38,897 nucleotides of DNA from assembly GCA_040219275.1 (NCBI GenBank), contig JAVJSU010000029.1, positions 1-38,897 of the forward strand. The letters are read 5' to 3'. This document shows positions 9,437-18,489 of the stretch, in pieces. Origin of the DNA: JAVJSU01 sp040219275. Lineage in GTDB: Bacteria; Chloroflexota; Anaerolineae; Aggregatilineales; Phototrophicaceae. Positions within the stretch are counted from its first letter, which is position 1; every line of letters starts with the position of its first letter. The notes under the pieces were generated by a model, which worked only from the letters and a program-made list of their open reading frames with translations, did no database searches and was not told the DNA's origin. Made by a program: the position numbers and the translations under genes.

Positions 9437-10207
9437 ATGACCATCGACTATCATCTGATGCGCCCGCATGAAGCAGAACTTACCAGCAAGATGATCTTAC
9501 GCAGTTTCAACGCGTTTAATGCGGCGGAACTTACATCCGCAGGGGTCGAGCTAATGCTGGATTATGTGTCGCCTACCGCGCTTAAAAAACGCCAACATCA
9601 AAATCATCTCATTTTCATAGGGGTGGAAGACGGTAAAGTGGTTGGCATGGCGGAAACCCGTAACCATACGTTGCTCTCTCTGCTGTATGTTGACCCTGAC
9701 CATCTGCAACGCGGTATTGCCCGTGAACTATGGGATCGGGTAAAGCTGATGTGCAAGCAAGCCAAGCCGGGACTCTCAGAAATTCTGGTTGAATCGTCAT
9801 CCTATGCACAGCCGATTTACGAAAAATTAGGCTTTAAAAATTCCGGCGAGGCAACGGTCAAGAACGGCATCCCGATTCAACCGATGATTTATCGCTTCAC
9901 CGATGATGAGATGCAAAACGTCCGCGCCGAGTTTATAGAGGCACTGAATAGTCATCCTGATGATTTCCTCAAGACGATCTTGTTTGAATTTCGGAACGCC
10001 TTGAGTCCGGTGGTTTCCGGCGCGACATTGCTCAATGATATGCCCGTGCCGGAAAGTAGTGATTTGCAAGCCCTGCAAACCTACGTGGAGTCCTTACAGG
10101 ATGTCAACGCGATTATTCTGGATTATTCGCTTCATTTACAAACGATGCTAGATGCCCTGCAAGCCTACCGCGAAGATCAGATGGGCGGGCAAGAGATCAT
10201 AGATTAA
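9437..10207 (+). CDS. GNAT acetyltransferase fused to a HisKA-like helical domain lacking the histidine
   Basis: A 256-residue protein. Residues of about 1-155 form a GNAT N-acetyltransferase fold: MRPHEAELTSKMI at strand 1, a central LLSLLYVDPDHLQRGIARELW acetyl-CoA loop (QRGIA), and YAQPIYEKLGFKNSG near the end. The remaining hundred residues (DDFLKTILFEFRNALSPVVSGATLLNDM and a second long helix) resemble the dimerisation/phosphoacceptor hairpin of histidine kinases. The H-box His is replaced by Phe (FEFRNAL against HEFRTPL in the kinase next door). It converges on that kinase and the two share a terminator. A regulatory or dimerisation role for the tail is inference. The acceptor substrate is unknown. 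Confidence 0.75.
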   Translation: MTIDYHLMRPHEAELTSKMILRSFNAFNAAELTSAGVELMLDYVSPTALKKRQHQNHLIFIGVEDGKVVGMAETRNHTLLSLLYVDPDHLQRGIARELWDRVKLMCKQAKPGLSEILVESSSYAQPIYEKLGFKNSGEATVKNGIPIQPMIYRFTDDEMQNVRAEFIEALNSHPDDFLKTILFEFRNALSPVVSGATLLNDMPVPESSDLQALQTYVESLQDVNAIILDYSLHLQTMLDALQAYREDQMGGQEIID

Positions 10208-10241
10208 TTGCGATAGTGCGCCAAAACGAACGCTCACACCA

Positions 10242-10280
10242 CGTCCCGACAGATCAGGATAATTCTGTTGGGACGGTGTT
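10242..10280 (+). terminator. Terminator between convergent genes
   Basis: A 12-bp stem, CGTCCCGACAGA (10242-10253) with TCTGTTGGGACG (10264-10275), has one G-T wobble and is followed by GTGTTTTCTGTT. It fits termination of the GNAT gene. The right arm lies inside the last codons of the convergent kinase gene (stop 10254-10256), so the element overlaps coding sequence. Confidence 0.65.
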
Positions 10281-13200
10281 TTCTGTTAGGATGGGCGTGG
10301 GTGCGGAGGGCATCGCCGGTAAGTGGACACTGAAGGTCGTCCCGACATTGATCTCCGTCTGAAAGCTGATATGCCCTTTGTGTGCATCCACGCTCATCTT
10401 TACAATTGCCAACCCCAAACCCGTGCCGCGGCGCGTCCCCACATTTTCCGCACGACGGAACGGCTCGAACAGATAATTATGATAGATTTCTGGAATGCCG
10501 ATGCCTTGATCTTTGATTTCCAGAATCACGGATGATTTCTTACGCTCAATGCTGAATTCTACCGGTTTATCATCCGAATATTTCTGCGCGTTCGTGAGTA
10601 AATTGGTGATGATGTGGCGCAGGAGTTTTTTATCCATCACCACCTCGCGTAAATCACCCGTATATGTAAAGATGATACGCGGATTTTCACGGTCTATGTG
10701 GGATTGTTCGATCAATTCTTCGCTATACGAGACCAGATTGACGGTTTCCGGTGTGAATTCGCTCTTACGTGATTCAATACTCTGATAGGTGAGTACCTCT
10801 TCCATAAGTTGCCGCATATAGATGGTTTGTTCGGTGATCTTTTTCAGATGGTTGGCGCGCTGTTCTGTCTCCATCCGGTCTGCATACGTTTCTAGCATTC
10901 TGCCGGACGATAAGATGACGGCTAAGGGCGTGCGGAATTCATGCGACACCATCGCCACGAAATGATTGATGATGCGGTTGAACGATTTTTGTTTTTCGAG
11001 TTCAATCGCCAACCGATCACGCTCATGGGCATCTTCGTCCATTTGTTTGCGCTCGGTGATGTCTTCAACCATGCCGGTGATGCGATACGGTTCGCCTTTT
11101 TCGTCACGAATGGGGAAAACACGGGAGCGTACCCATCGTACCTGCCCATCGGTGCGGATGATGCGGTATTCTGCGCTATAGCCTTCTTGACGGGTGCTAT
11201 ATTTTTCAATCATGTGGGGCAAGTCTTCGGGATGAATCCGGCTGACCAACATACCGCTATCCTCCATGATTTGCTCCTGTGTTAAACCCCATAGATCAAC
11301 ACAACTGGGTGTGATATAAATGACGTTAGAAGTGGCTACGTCTGTTACAAACAACACCTCTTTTATGTTATCCGCCATTTGATTGAATATTGCCTGATTC
11401 TCGCGCAAGGTGTCTTCAATTTGTTTGCGTCCGGTAAAATCTTCTACTAAGCCGCCCAGCCGATAGACCTCGCCTAAATCATTCTCGATCGGGAAGGTGC
11501 GTGTCCGTAACCAGCGCAGTTCACCATCAGGGCGGCGTATACGATAGGTCATGTCGGGTTCGTAGCGCCCTTCTGCGACCCGTTTAAGCATTGCATCACG
11601 GTCTGCGCCAACAACATAATCTTTATAGATAAGCGGGTCTTGCATCAGCGGCGCGGACGGCAGTCCCCAAATTTTCTCGAACGCCGGGCTGATATATATG
11701 GCTTTTTGTGTATGTGCATCACGCACGACCAGAATTTCATTCATGTTTTCAGCGAATTGGCGCAACATCAGTTCGCTTTCGCGCCGTTCGCTTTCCGCCC
11801 GTTTACTTTCGGTGATGTCGCGGCTGATGGACAGCAAGGTTTCTACCATGCCATCTTTGCCGAACTCCGGCACGAAGCGCGTCTCAAAGAAGAAAGTTGA
11901 ACCGTCAAATGTGCGATGTATGTCCTCGATAAGCTCTTCTTCGCCGGTTTCGATGACCTTCCACATGACGGCTTCCCAAAGATCAACCTTGTCGTTATAG
12001 CCTTCGATGTGCACCGCCCGATTTTGACTCTCCCCCACTTCGCGCATCGACTTGCCAAGATAATTTTCCAGTGACGCTTGTGACCGTGCGAGTAACGCCG
12101 GGTTGACGTAGAGATGGCACAAATTACGATCAAAGCGTGCGATTTGATCCGGACTATTTTCAACAAAGGCGCGGAATTCTTCTTCGCGCTGGCGCAGGGC
12201 TTCTGAAGTGAGTTGCAGTGCGGTCACATCAACACCGACAATCAACAGCGCCTTGCCGTCCTGCATCTCGATGATGTTGGTGGCGTATTGAATCCAGCGT
12301 TCTGCGCCATCTTTCGCCTTGATGCGCTGAACACTGGCGACTAGCAAGGATGTCGGTTCAACGTCAGAGGTTGCCAAGCGTTTACTAATCCACTGCCGAT
12401 CATAGCCGGGATCATCTGAATTAAGGATGTCAAAATACTTTGACTCCTGTATCTCTTCTAAGGAATAGCCGGTTAAGCGTTCCATTTCGGAGTTTACAAA
12501 GAGGACTGAGTCTTCCCGTAGAATGCCGACTGCGGCGGGCATGGTTTCTGTGAGGGTGCGGAATTTGTTCTCGTTCTGGCGCAGGGTTTCTTCTGATGCT
12601 TTACGGAATGTGATGTCTTCTGAGAGCACCGCGACACGGTGAACTTCTCCGGCGCTGTTTTTAATCGGCACATTGCGCGTCCGTAACCAGCGCGTTTCCT
12701 GCGTTTTGGGGTTGATGACCCGATATTCAATATCGTCCACTTCGCCACGCTTTTGACGGCGAATCAACAGTTGCACGGCTTTAAGATCCGCAGGGTGTAC
12801 GTCTTGCGTTAGGGATGATGAACTCATGGCGATTTGTTCATTGCCAAAGCCACGAATGGTAAAGAAAAGATCACTAATATAGATCAGTTTTTGCTGGTTC
12901 AGGTCACGGATAAACATGACTTCGTTGATGTTGGTCGTCAATTGGCGGAAAAGTTCTTCACTTTCGATGAGCTTGAGGTCTTGCTCTTTACGTTCGGTGA
13001 TTTCTCGCGCAATCGCCAATATCGTCTGGTTATCCTCTAGCACCATCCGAATTTCAAAATGGCGACGTTGACGATCCAATTTCAGTTCATACTCCACTGT
13101 ATGTGCCAATGAGTGGGCGTTACCCGTTTGCTGGCGCACGATGTTGATCCCATCCAGCACGATTTTCGCCGCGTCTGAGGGGAGTACGTCGGCGATATTT

Positions 13201-13970
13201 TTTCCTAGAAAGACCTCCGGCATTAAACCAAGCGCGGGGATGCTACCGCTCATGTAATCGCTCAACGTGCCGTCCGGCTCTACACGGAAGTAAAGATCGG
13301 AAAAGGCGCGGGCGATAGCATGAAGATCACGCCGGAATTGGAGCAGACGTTCCTGTGTATGATAATAATCATTGATATCTAGCGCGAAAATCAACTTACA
13401 GAGTTGATTATCTAACACGATGCTTTCGATGAATGCCAATGTGTTAATAATGCGTCCATCCGCAGAGTGTACGGGCATTTCCACACGTTGTAGCAAGCCG
13501 TACTCGTTAAATTGACCCATCGCTTTTTCACGATCAGGTATCATCGCCCAACTGCCGAGCTTTAGCGCTTCCGGTTTTAGATAGGCTTCACGCGAAACGC
13601 CCAATAAATTCAAGCCAGCCTGATTGATGTCGATTACTTCATCGTCACGGGTGCTGATGGCAATCGGCACGGGGCTTTTATAAAAGACAGTGGAGAAACG
13701 CTGATTTTCAATTTTGAGATGGGCGAGTGTTTCTTGTAGGGAGGCGATCTCCTGGTGTAACACTGTGTTTTTGTGGTTGACACGGGATTGTTGTTGCTGG
13801 AACACACGCACAATTACGGCGGATAGGGCAAGTGACCACAGCAGGAGCACCACCCACGTACCCGGTGCAACATTTCTGGACGCGAGCAAGATGGCAAGCG
13901 GGAGTTGTGCCAGAGCTACGCTTAGTAACACCGCAATGGTCAGTGGCGAAATTTTATTGTGCAGGGACAT
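10254..13970 (-). CDS. Membrane-anchored multi-PAS sensor histidine kinase
   Basis: A 1,238-residue sensor kinase. Two hydrophobic segments (about residues 10-60) anchor it to the membrane with almost no periplasmic loop, followed by a coiled coil. Then come about seven PAS domains, starting near residues 95, 215, 340, 470, 595, 730 and 855. Several end in PAC-like motifs such as YRLGGLVEDFTGRKQ and YRITGMVEDITERKQ. The kinase core has an H-box (VSHEFRTPLAV, near 1020), N-box (LLTNAQKYS), G1 (DQGIGIP), F-box (FEPFRRAEN) and G2 (GTGLGLAIV), so it should be active. There is no receiver domain and no adjacent response regulator, so the partner is unknown. The third, sixth and seventh PAS copies are alike, suggesting internal duplication. 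Confidence 0.92.
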   Translation of the reverse strand: MSLHNKISPLTIAVLLSVALAQLPLAILLASRNVAPGTWVVLLLWSLALSAVIVRVFQQQQSRVNHKNTVLHQEIASLQETLAHLKIENQRFSTVFYKSPVPIAISTRDDEVIDINQAGLNLLGVSREAYLKPEALKLGSWAMIPDREKAMGQFNEYGLLQRVEMPVHSADGRIINTLAFIESIVLDNQLCKLIFALDINDYYHTQERLLQFRRDLHAIARAFSDLYFRVEPDGTLSDYMSGSIPALGLMPEVFLGKNIADVLPSDAAKIVLDGINIVRQQTGNAHSLAHTVEYELKLDRQRRHFEIRMVLEDNQTILAIAREITERKEQDLKLIESEELFRQLTTNINEVMFIRDLNQQKLIYISDLFFTIRGFGNEQIAMSSSSLTQDVHPADLKAVQLLIRRQKRGEVDDIEYRVINPKTQETRWLRTRNVPIKNSAGEVHRVAVLSEDITFRKASEETLRQNENKFRTLTETMPAAVGILREDSVLFVNSEMERLTGYSLEEIQESKYFDILNSDDPGYDRQWISKRLATSDVEPTSLLVASVQRIKAKDGAERWIQYATNIIEMQDGKALLIVGVDVTALQLTSEALRQREEEFRAFVENSPDQIARFDRNLCHLYVNPALLARSQASLENYLGKSMREVGESQNRAVHIEGYNDKVDLWEAVMWKVIETGEEELIEDIHRTFDGSTFFFETRFVPEFGKDGMVETLLSISRDITESKRAESERRESELMLRQFAENMNEILVVRDAHTQKAIYISPAFEKIWGLPSAPLMQDPLIYKDYVVGADRDAMLKRVAEGRYEPDMTYRIRRPDGELRWLRTRTFPIENDLGEVYRLGGLVEDFTGRKQIEDTLRENQAIFNQMADNIKEVLFVTDVATSNVIYITPSCVDLWGLTQEQIMEDSGMLVSRIHPEDLPHMIEKYSTRQEGYSAEYRIIRTDGQVRWVRSRVFPIRDEKGEPYRITGMVEDITERKQMDEDAHERDRLAIELEKQKSFNRIINHFVAMVSHEFRTPLAVILSSGRMLETYADRMETEQRANHLKKITEQTIYMRQLMEEVLTYQSIESRKSEFTPETVNLVSYSEELIEQSHIDRENPRIIFTYTGDLREVVMDKKLLRHIITNLLTNAQKYSDDKPVEFSIERKKSSVILEIKDQGIGIPEIYHNYLFEPFRRAENVGTRRGTGLGLAIVKMSVDAHKGHISFQTEINVGTTFSVHLPAMPSAPTPILTENTVPTELS

Positions 13971-13996
13971 AAAAACGTCCGTTAATTTATTGAATG

Positions 13997-14020
13997 AGCT
14001 ATAGTATTACTATACTAGCT
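13997..14020. promoter_or_regulatory. Palindromic operator-like site upstream of the kinase
   Basis: ATAGTA (14001-14006) and TACTAT (14008-14013) form a perfect 13-base palindrome around one T. It is flanked by AGCT at 13997-14000 and again at 14017-14020. It sits about 30-50 bases upstream of the kinase ATG. It could be a regulator site or an AT-rich promoter segment. Confidence 0.3.
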
Positions 14021-14082
14021 TATTGCACTATAGGGGGGAAAGAAACTTAAGAGATTTTTCGTAATGATTACAGAATTGTAAT

Positions 14083-15210
14083 TTAGCGGATGCGTTGATC
14101 GTACCAGCAGGCGAGATTACCCAATGATTCTGAGACGTATAACGCTACGACCTGCAAATCGCTATATACATTATGCCCGTTTAGCGGGGTGATGCCTTCA
14201 ACGGCGTTCACTTTGTTACCGTCCTCATCGACCAGATCAGGGGCATCGGGCAATTCATGCTCGTCGTTGTTTTCGAGGATACGACGGAAGCGCCCGCCGC
14301 CACGATGTAAGTTGATCTCACCGTGATAGATGGTACGTTTTTTGCCCCGTTTGTTGACCTCTTGCGTGACGTAGATGGAGTGTATGTCTTCGGCAACATG
14401 CGACCAGCGCACCTGATTGCCGTGCATTGCGGAAACCGTGCGGTTTGTTGGGTCGATCACGATGCGATTTGGTTTGGTCAGTATTTCGTAGATGATGTAG
14501 AGAATCGCCAGCACCAGCAGACCGGCAATCACCAGACCGAGATAGGGCAAAAGCTCAGGATTGGGGAGCATTGTACCGGCATTCGGCAGGGCGAGATCGG
14601 TGTTGATGGTGGTGAGTGACAGGACCAGATACGCCACCACGAGCAAGGTATACCATGCCATACGGGTCATGCGTCCAACAAGCCAGCGCCGCGAGCGTTC
14701 AAATGTGAGGTCGCCATTGTCATTATGATCTACACGCCACAAACCAGCGGTAATGGGCAAGTCAGGCAGGGGCGGCGGTGGCGCGACCTCTACCGGTTTC
14801 ACTTTGGGCGCGATGTAGCCAAAACTGCGATTCAACGCTTCTGATAGGGATTGTCCGGCGCGTTGGGCGTGGTCAAGAAATACGTTACGGTCGGGGTCGG
14901 GCCAGGAGGCGATTTCGCACCAGCGACTCCCGCGTGCGGCGGCTAAATCCGCCATTAAGAGCAATCCGAGATGCCATGCTTCGTCTTCTTGTGACCAGCC
15001 TAAAACGACCTGCCGGATTAACTCTGCGGGGATACTTCCGTTGGTAGGCAGGCGACGTGTGCGGGCAAATTCCGGCGTATAGCGGAGGGGACTGCCCGGC
15101 TCGATTTCAACCATGATGGTTTCTTCGCCAAGTTCATTACGGGAGAGCAAGCGCCACAGGGCGGGTTGCATATCAATCATCAAATTTTCGGCGGCGGCAA
15201 GTTGGGTCAT
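14083..15210 (-). CDS. Conserved-looking membrane protein of unknown function
   Basis: A 375-residue protein I cannot assign to a family. The N-terminal half is soluble, with ALWRLLSRNELGEET near the start and a Pro-rich stretch (VEVAPPPPLPDLP, about residues 145-160). Two transmembrane helices follow: WYTLLVVAYLVLSLTTI (about 185-205) and LPYLGLVIAGLLVLAILYII (about 220-245). The cytoplasmic C-terminal part (IVIDPTNRTVSA...VRWSHVAEDIHSIYV) resembles a PH-like beta domain of the kind seen in small bacterial membrane proteins, but this is tentative. The frame extends to a TTG at 15219. I prefer the ATG at 15210, preceded by GGAAC. It lies upstream of the kinase on the same strand with 112 bases between, so it is not clearly an operon partner. 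Confidence 0.6.
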   Translation of the reverse strand: MTQLAAAENLMIDMQPALWRLLSRNELGEETIMVEIEPGSPLRYTPEFARTRRLPTNGSIPAELIRQVVLGWSQEDEAWHLGLLLMADLAAARGSRWCEIASWPDPDRNVFLDHAQRAGQSLSEALNRSFGYIAPKVKPVEVAPPPPLPDLPITAGLWRVDHNDNGDLTFERSRRWLVGRMTRMAWYTLLVVAYLVLSLTTINTDLALPNAGTMLPNPELLPYLGLVIAGLLVLAILYIIYEILTKPNRIVIDPTNRTVSAMHGNQVRWSHVAEDIHSIYVTQEVNKRGKKRTIYHGEINLHRGGGRFRRILENNDEHELPDAPDLVDEDGNKVNAVEGITPLNGHNVYSDLQVVALYVSESLGNLACWYDQRIR

Positions 15211-15582
15211 AAGTTCCAATTACTTCGGCATGTACTCAACATCAAATTAGGATGCCGTTTTAGCACGGCAATTATCTATTATCGCAGATGCAAGGAAAAG
15301 CACAACCCTAGAGTGATTTGACGCAAACGGGGGCATTTTTTAAGGTGGACTGGCGAATATCTGACGAGATTGGTCGTTTCAGTGTAAATCTAACGAAAGG
15401 GAGAGTATAATAAGAGGATGAGGGATATTGATTGTTCCTTCTTAAACCCTAAGTTTGCTGATGCTTGTTGAATCTTCGTTATCGTCTTAAGCAAGATTCA
15501 GGACTGCCCCGCTCACCAAACAAAGCCAAAAAGACACTCTTTTGTTTCGACAGATGTCATCAATAAAAGGGAGTTCGTGGTT
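15211..15582. other. Intergenic stretch, nothing recognised
   Basis: This 372-base gap upstream of the two-TM membrane gene probably contains its promoter and that of the small lysine-rich ORF. I find no strong hairpin, RNA signature, or reading frame with protein-like composition. Confidence 0.4.
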
Positions 15583-15708
15583 ATGGATAAGCGTTCAGGT
15601 AAAAAGCCAAAACAGATCAAACAGCCGAAGGTAGAGGACTCTACTGCGTTGAGTGACAAGCCACCGCTTGCCTCCTCCAACCAGAAAAAATCCCCGAAGA
15701 AGAAGTAA
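15583..15708 (+). CDS. Small lysine-rich protein
   Basis: A 41-residue ORF starting MDKRSGKKPKQIKQPK and ending in NQKKSPKKK. AAAAGGGAG lies about ten bases before the ATG, an acceptable ribosome site. The protein is strongly basic and low in complexity, with no hydrophobic core, so it would be disordered and might bind nucleic acid (inference). No family recognised. It is below usual gene-calling length and could be spurious; the ribosome site and the clean Lys/Pro composition are the reasons to list it. Confidence 0.45.
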   Translation: MDKRSGKKPKQIKQPKVEDSTALSDKPPLASSNQKKSPKKK

Positions 15709-15831
15709 CGCGCTAACAAGGCAGGGGTGTTGTGGTTGGGCTTCTGGAACGGCGTGCAATCCCCCTGTTTTTGAGACACGATGCGCGCGTAGTCTATCGT
15801 CAATGTTAATGAAAAAGAATGTTTATACCCT

Positions 15832-16026
15832 ATGAATCTTGAAAACCTTACCCGAAAACAACTGAATGAATTGGAACATTGCGTCAGGGAACTTCTGTTG
15901 ACGATGCGAAAAGCGAAAATTCAAACAGACCCACTGGTCGAGTCGCTTAAGGCGTTAGAACAAGAACTTGGCAAGGCACGACGCGACCAATTCGACGCGA
16001 CCAATTCAGAATATCATACCTATTGA
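15832..16026 (+). CDS. Small hypothetical helical protein
   Basis: A 64-residue ORF, MNLENLTRKQLNELEHCVRE..., predicted to be almost entirely amphipathic helix with heptad-like Leu spacing up to LKALEQELGKARRDQF. A short coiled-coil or helical-hairpin protein is likely. No domain recognised. No clear Shine-Dalgarno site lies before the ATG, although an eight-codon frame (MKKNVYTL) overlaps the start and could couple translation. The composition is protein-like and the neighbours in the same direction are also small, so I consider it probably real. Confidence 0.5.
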   Translation: MNLENLTRKQLNELEHCVRELLLTMRKAKIQTDPLVESLKALEQELGKARRDQFDATNSEYHTY

Positions 16027-16383
16027 GTCGTCCGTGTAGCTTGCAATCTTCCTGAAATTGTAATTGCGACACATCCGATTACTAGCGCAGAGTCAATAGA
16101 GCAGACTGGCATGTTATAGGTCGCTTTACCCTGATTTGCTCCAAACAACTCTGATGATGTTGCACTAGCCTAATAAATTCCTTCAACTGACAGGTTGCCT
16201 TTAGTGGTGCGCCAAATTTTTTGATTCCAACATTTTTTGCATTCTAAAGGCGATACAAAGTGAATAAGCCCTCCTTAACTCATAATTATTACCTTCTGTA
16301 GAAATAAAGTTTTGAAGTAGAATCAAAAACAGAGCACAAGGATAATATGCTCTGTTTTTGTTGAAATGTGTTACATCAACAAC
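16027..16383. terminator. AT-rich intergenic region with a strong bidirectional terminator (16324-16360)
   Basis: The only structure I see is a perfect 13-bp stem: CAAAAACAGAGCA (16324-16336) and TGCTCTGTTTTTG (16348-16360) with an 11-base loop. Both arms carry an A or T run, so it can end transcripts from either side. It lies 24 bases past the stop of the minus-strand SH3 gene. The rest (16027-16320) is AT-rich with no gene seen. Confidence 0.75.
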
Positions 16384-17196
16384 TTATTCACATAAGACAA
16401 AGATTGTGGTTTCTCCGGTTTCGGTAATTTCAAACGCATAAATGCGTTGCTCGCCATTCCGTTCTAAGTGGAGTTGATATGTTCCGATGGGCCAGTATGA
16501 ACTCCGATATACCTGATGTACATACGGGTCTCCGGTATCAATGAATGTCTTATCGAACTGCCTCCAAACAGGTTCTGGATTTGTTGCATTTGCACGGTAA
16601 ATATCCACAACAATTTCGCTTCTTCCCTCACCTGTAATAGCGAAATCTAGGCTGTTCGATGAGCTTCGAGAAATAACCCCTTGTACAAGACATTCGATAT
16701 CCAGATCAACATGACCTTCATATATATCGATGAATTGATCTGGTCCAGGTGTTGTCAACCATGAGGCAATAAAGCCGGTCTCACCATCCCCTAGATCGAT
16801 TTCATACCAGTCATCATCTTGACCAACTACTGAAAAGATTTGACCATCTGCCGTGGTTGTTACAATACCGCATGTTGTTTCACCACAACTACGAACATTC
16901 ACGTTTCCCGAAGCCTGAATCGTGAAAAGTACCTCGCCACTATTGGCGGTTGAGGTACTATTTTCAGCAACTTGGCTATCATCGCAATTCTCAAGATAAG
17001 CTGAAACCGTCAAATTAATCTCCTCAGCAAGGTCGCTAATTTCCGCATATGATGCACTGGAGATTTCTTCAGCAATATCACTTAAGGCAGTTCCAAGAGT
17101 TTCACTATCACAATCCGAGTTAGTTTGCCCTAAAGCGGGATAATACATTAGTGATAAACCAACAAATAGTAATGAGACCATTACTCCTTTAATCAT
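16384..17196 (-). CDS. Secreted SH3b-domain protein
   Basis: A 270-residue exported protein. The signal peptide is MIKGVMVSLLFVGLSLMYYP with probable cleavage after ALG. A Cys/Glu-rich helical stretch follows (about 25-75), then a bacterial SH3b domain (about 92-155: VNVRSCGETTCGIVTTTADG...WYEIDLGDGETGFIASWL). The C-terminal beta-rich region of about 110 residues is not recognised (FDKTFIDTGDPYVHQVYRSSYWPIGTYQLHLERNG), possibly an immunoglobulin-like or C2-like sandwich. SH3b domains usually bind peptide or cell-wall ligands. AAAGGAAT precedes the ATG. The coding sequence and its flanks look AT-richer than neighbouring genes, hinting at separate acquisition. Confidence 0.75.
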   Translation of the reverse strand: MIKGVMVSLLFVGLSLMYYPALGQTNSDCDSETLGTALSDIAEEISSASYAEISDLAEEINLTVSAYLENCDDSQVAENSTSTANSGEVLFTIQASGNVNVRSCGETTCGIVTTTADGQIFSVVGQDDDWYEIDLGDGETGFIASWLTTPGPDQFIDIYEGHVDLDIECLVQGVISRSSSNSLDFAITGEGRSEIVVDIYRANATNPEPVWRQFDKTFIDTGDPYVHQVYRSSYWPIGTYQLHLERNGEQRIYAFEITETGETTIFVLCE

Positions 17197-17420
17197 GAGG
17201 TATTCCTTTTACAATTATGTGAATTATGTGTACTAACTATTTATATATCCTACTTCCTGTTTTCCATCTTTGTGCCTTAATGTTTGGAAAACTAGAGAAA
17301 ATCTCAATTCGATTTGGCATGATACAAATCCAACGATATTTTTACCCTCCGCAAGCGGGCTATAGTATTGCGTCGCGCTTTGCACAATAATGAAGCGTGT
17401 TTAGCAGTGGAGACTTCTGA

Positions 17421-18293
17421 ATGAAATACGGCTTATATATGCCTAACTTTGGCGCATTCGGTACGGCGCGGGTCGTCGCTGATCTGGCGCGGAATGCAGA
17501 AAATGCCGGATGGGATGGTTTGTTCCTCTGGGATCATATCGCCCGTCCGTATGTTATGAATGTGGTTGATCCGTGTGTTGCGCTGACCGCCGCGGCAATG
17601 ACCACACAGACGATTAAGCTCGGTGCGATGGTTACGCCCATTCCGCGCCGCCGCCCGTGGAAGCTCGCACGGGAAACCGCCTCGCTGGATCATCTGTCGG
17701 GTGGACGCTTGATTTTCGGGGCGGGTCTGGGCAGTGGGCGTGAGCAAGAATGGCAAAATCTCGGCGAGGAATTAGACCCGAAAGTGCGCGGGATGATGCT
17801 GGACGAGGGTCTGGATATTCTGGCGGGGTTGTGGAGCGGGCAACCATTCGAATATGAGGGCGCGTATCATACCGTCACCGAAACGCAATTTGAGCCTGCC
17901 GCTTTGCAAACGCCACGTATTCCGGTATGGATCGCGGGGAATTATCCCAATAAAGCACCTCTGCGCCGTGCCGCCCGCTGGGATGGGGTGTTTCCGGTGC
18001 TAAAAACAGAAGATTTCGATAGCGACGCGCAGGTACGCCAATTGAAAGAGGTGGTTGATCTGGTGCGCGAGTATCGGGCGGATGACAGCCCGTTTGATGT
18101 GGTTCATCGCGGGATCCCCACGCCGGGGGATGACAAAGCGCGTGCGGTGGAGATCGTCGCGCCGTTTATGGACACGGGCATGACATGGTGGCTGGAGAAT
18201 TTGTCGCCGTGGTGTTTTGGCATGGAGTGGGATAGTGACTGGGATCTGGCGATTATGCGCGAGCGTGTTCTGCAAGGTCCGCCGAAGGAGTAA
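17421..18293 (+). CDS. LLM-class flavin-dependent oxidoreductase
   Basis: A 290-residue TIM-barrel protein of the bacterial luciferase-like monooxygenase superfamily. Visible features are MKYGLYMPNFGAFG at strand 1, AENAGWDGLFLWDHIARP (a family hallmark), IKLGAMVTPIPRRRPWKLARETASLDHLSGGRLIFGAGLGSG (the central FMN/F420-binding segment, about 70-112), and IPVWIAGNYPNKAPLRRAARWDGVFPV near the C-terminus. It may use FMNH2 or F420; sequence alone does not say which, nor the substrate. The length is slightly below the 300-340 usual for the family, with a short insertion region. GGAG lies nine bases before the ATG. It appears monocistronic. Confidence 0.88.
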   Translation: MKYGLYMPNFGAFGTARVVADLARNAENAGWDGLFLWDHIARPYVMNVVDPCVALTAAAMTTQTIKLGAMVTPIPRRRPWKLARETASLDHLSGGRLIFGAGLGSGREQEWQNLGEELDPKVRGMMLDEGLDILAGLWSGQPFEYEGAYHTVTETQFEPAALQTPRIPVWIAGNYPNKAPLRRAARWDGVFPVLKTEDFDSDAQVRQLKEVVDLVREYRADDSPFDVVHRGIPTPGDDKARAVEIVAPFMDTGMTWWLENLSPWCFGMEWDSDWDLAIMRERVLQGPPKE

Positions 18294-18365
18294 GTGAACT
18301 CAGGTCTGGATAAACAAATAATCAAGATATTCAACGTTTTATGGTGAAAAACCATCACTTTTGAA

Positions 18366-18395
18366 GCTCTTGGCTATTAGCTGTTAGCAAAAAGC
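18366..18395. repeat. Short 'TTAGC' dispersed repeat
   Basis: A run of GGCTATTAGCTGTTAGC-type units lies between genes. Similar units occur at 22377-22460. This is a simple degenerate repeat of TAGC/TTAGC words with no ORF. Confidence 0.4.
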
Positions 18396-18489
18396 GATAT
18401 AGTGAACGACAAGCGTATTTGCAGATTTCATTAGACTGAAAACGCATCAAACACGACCTTTTTTGAAACCAACTATGGAAACAATCATC

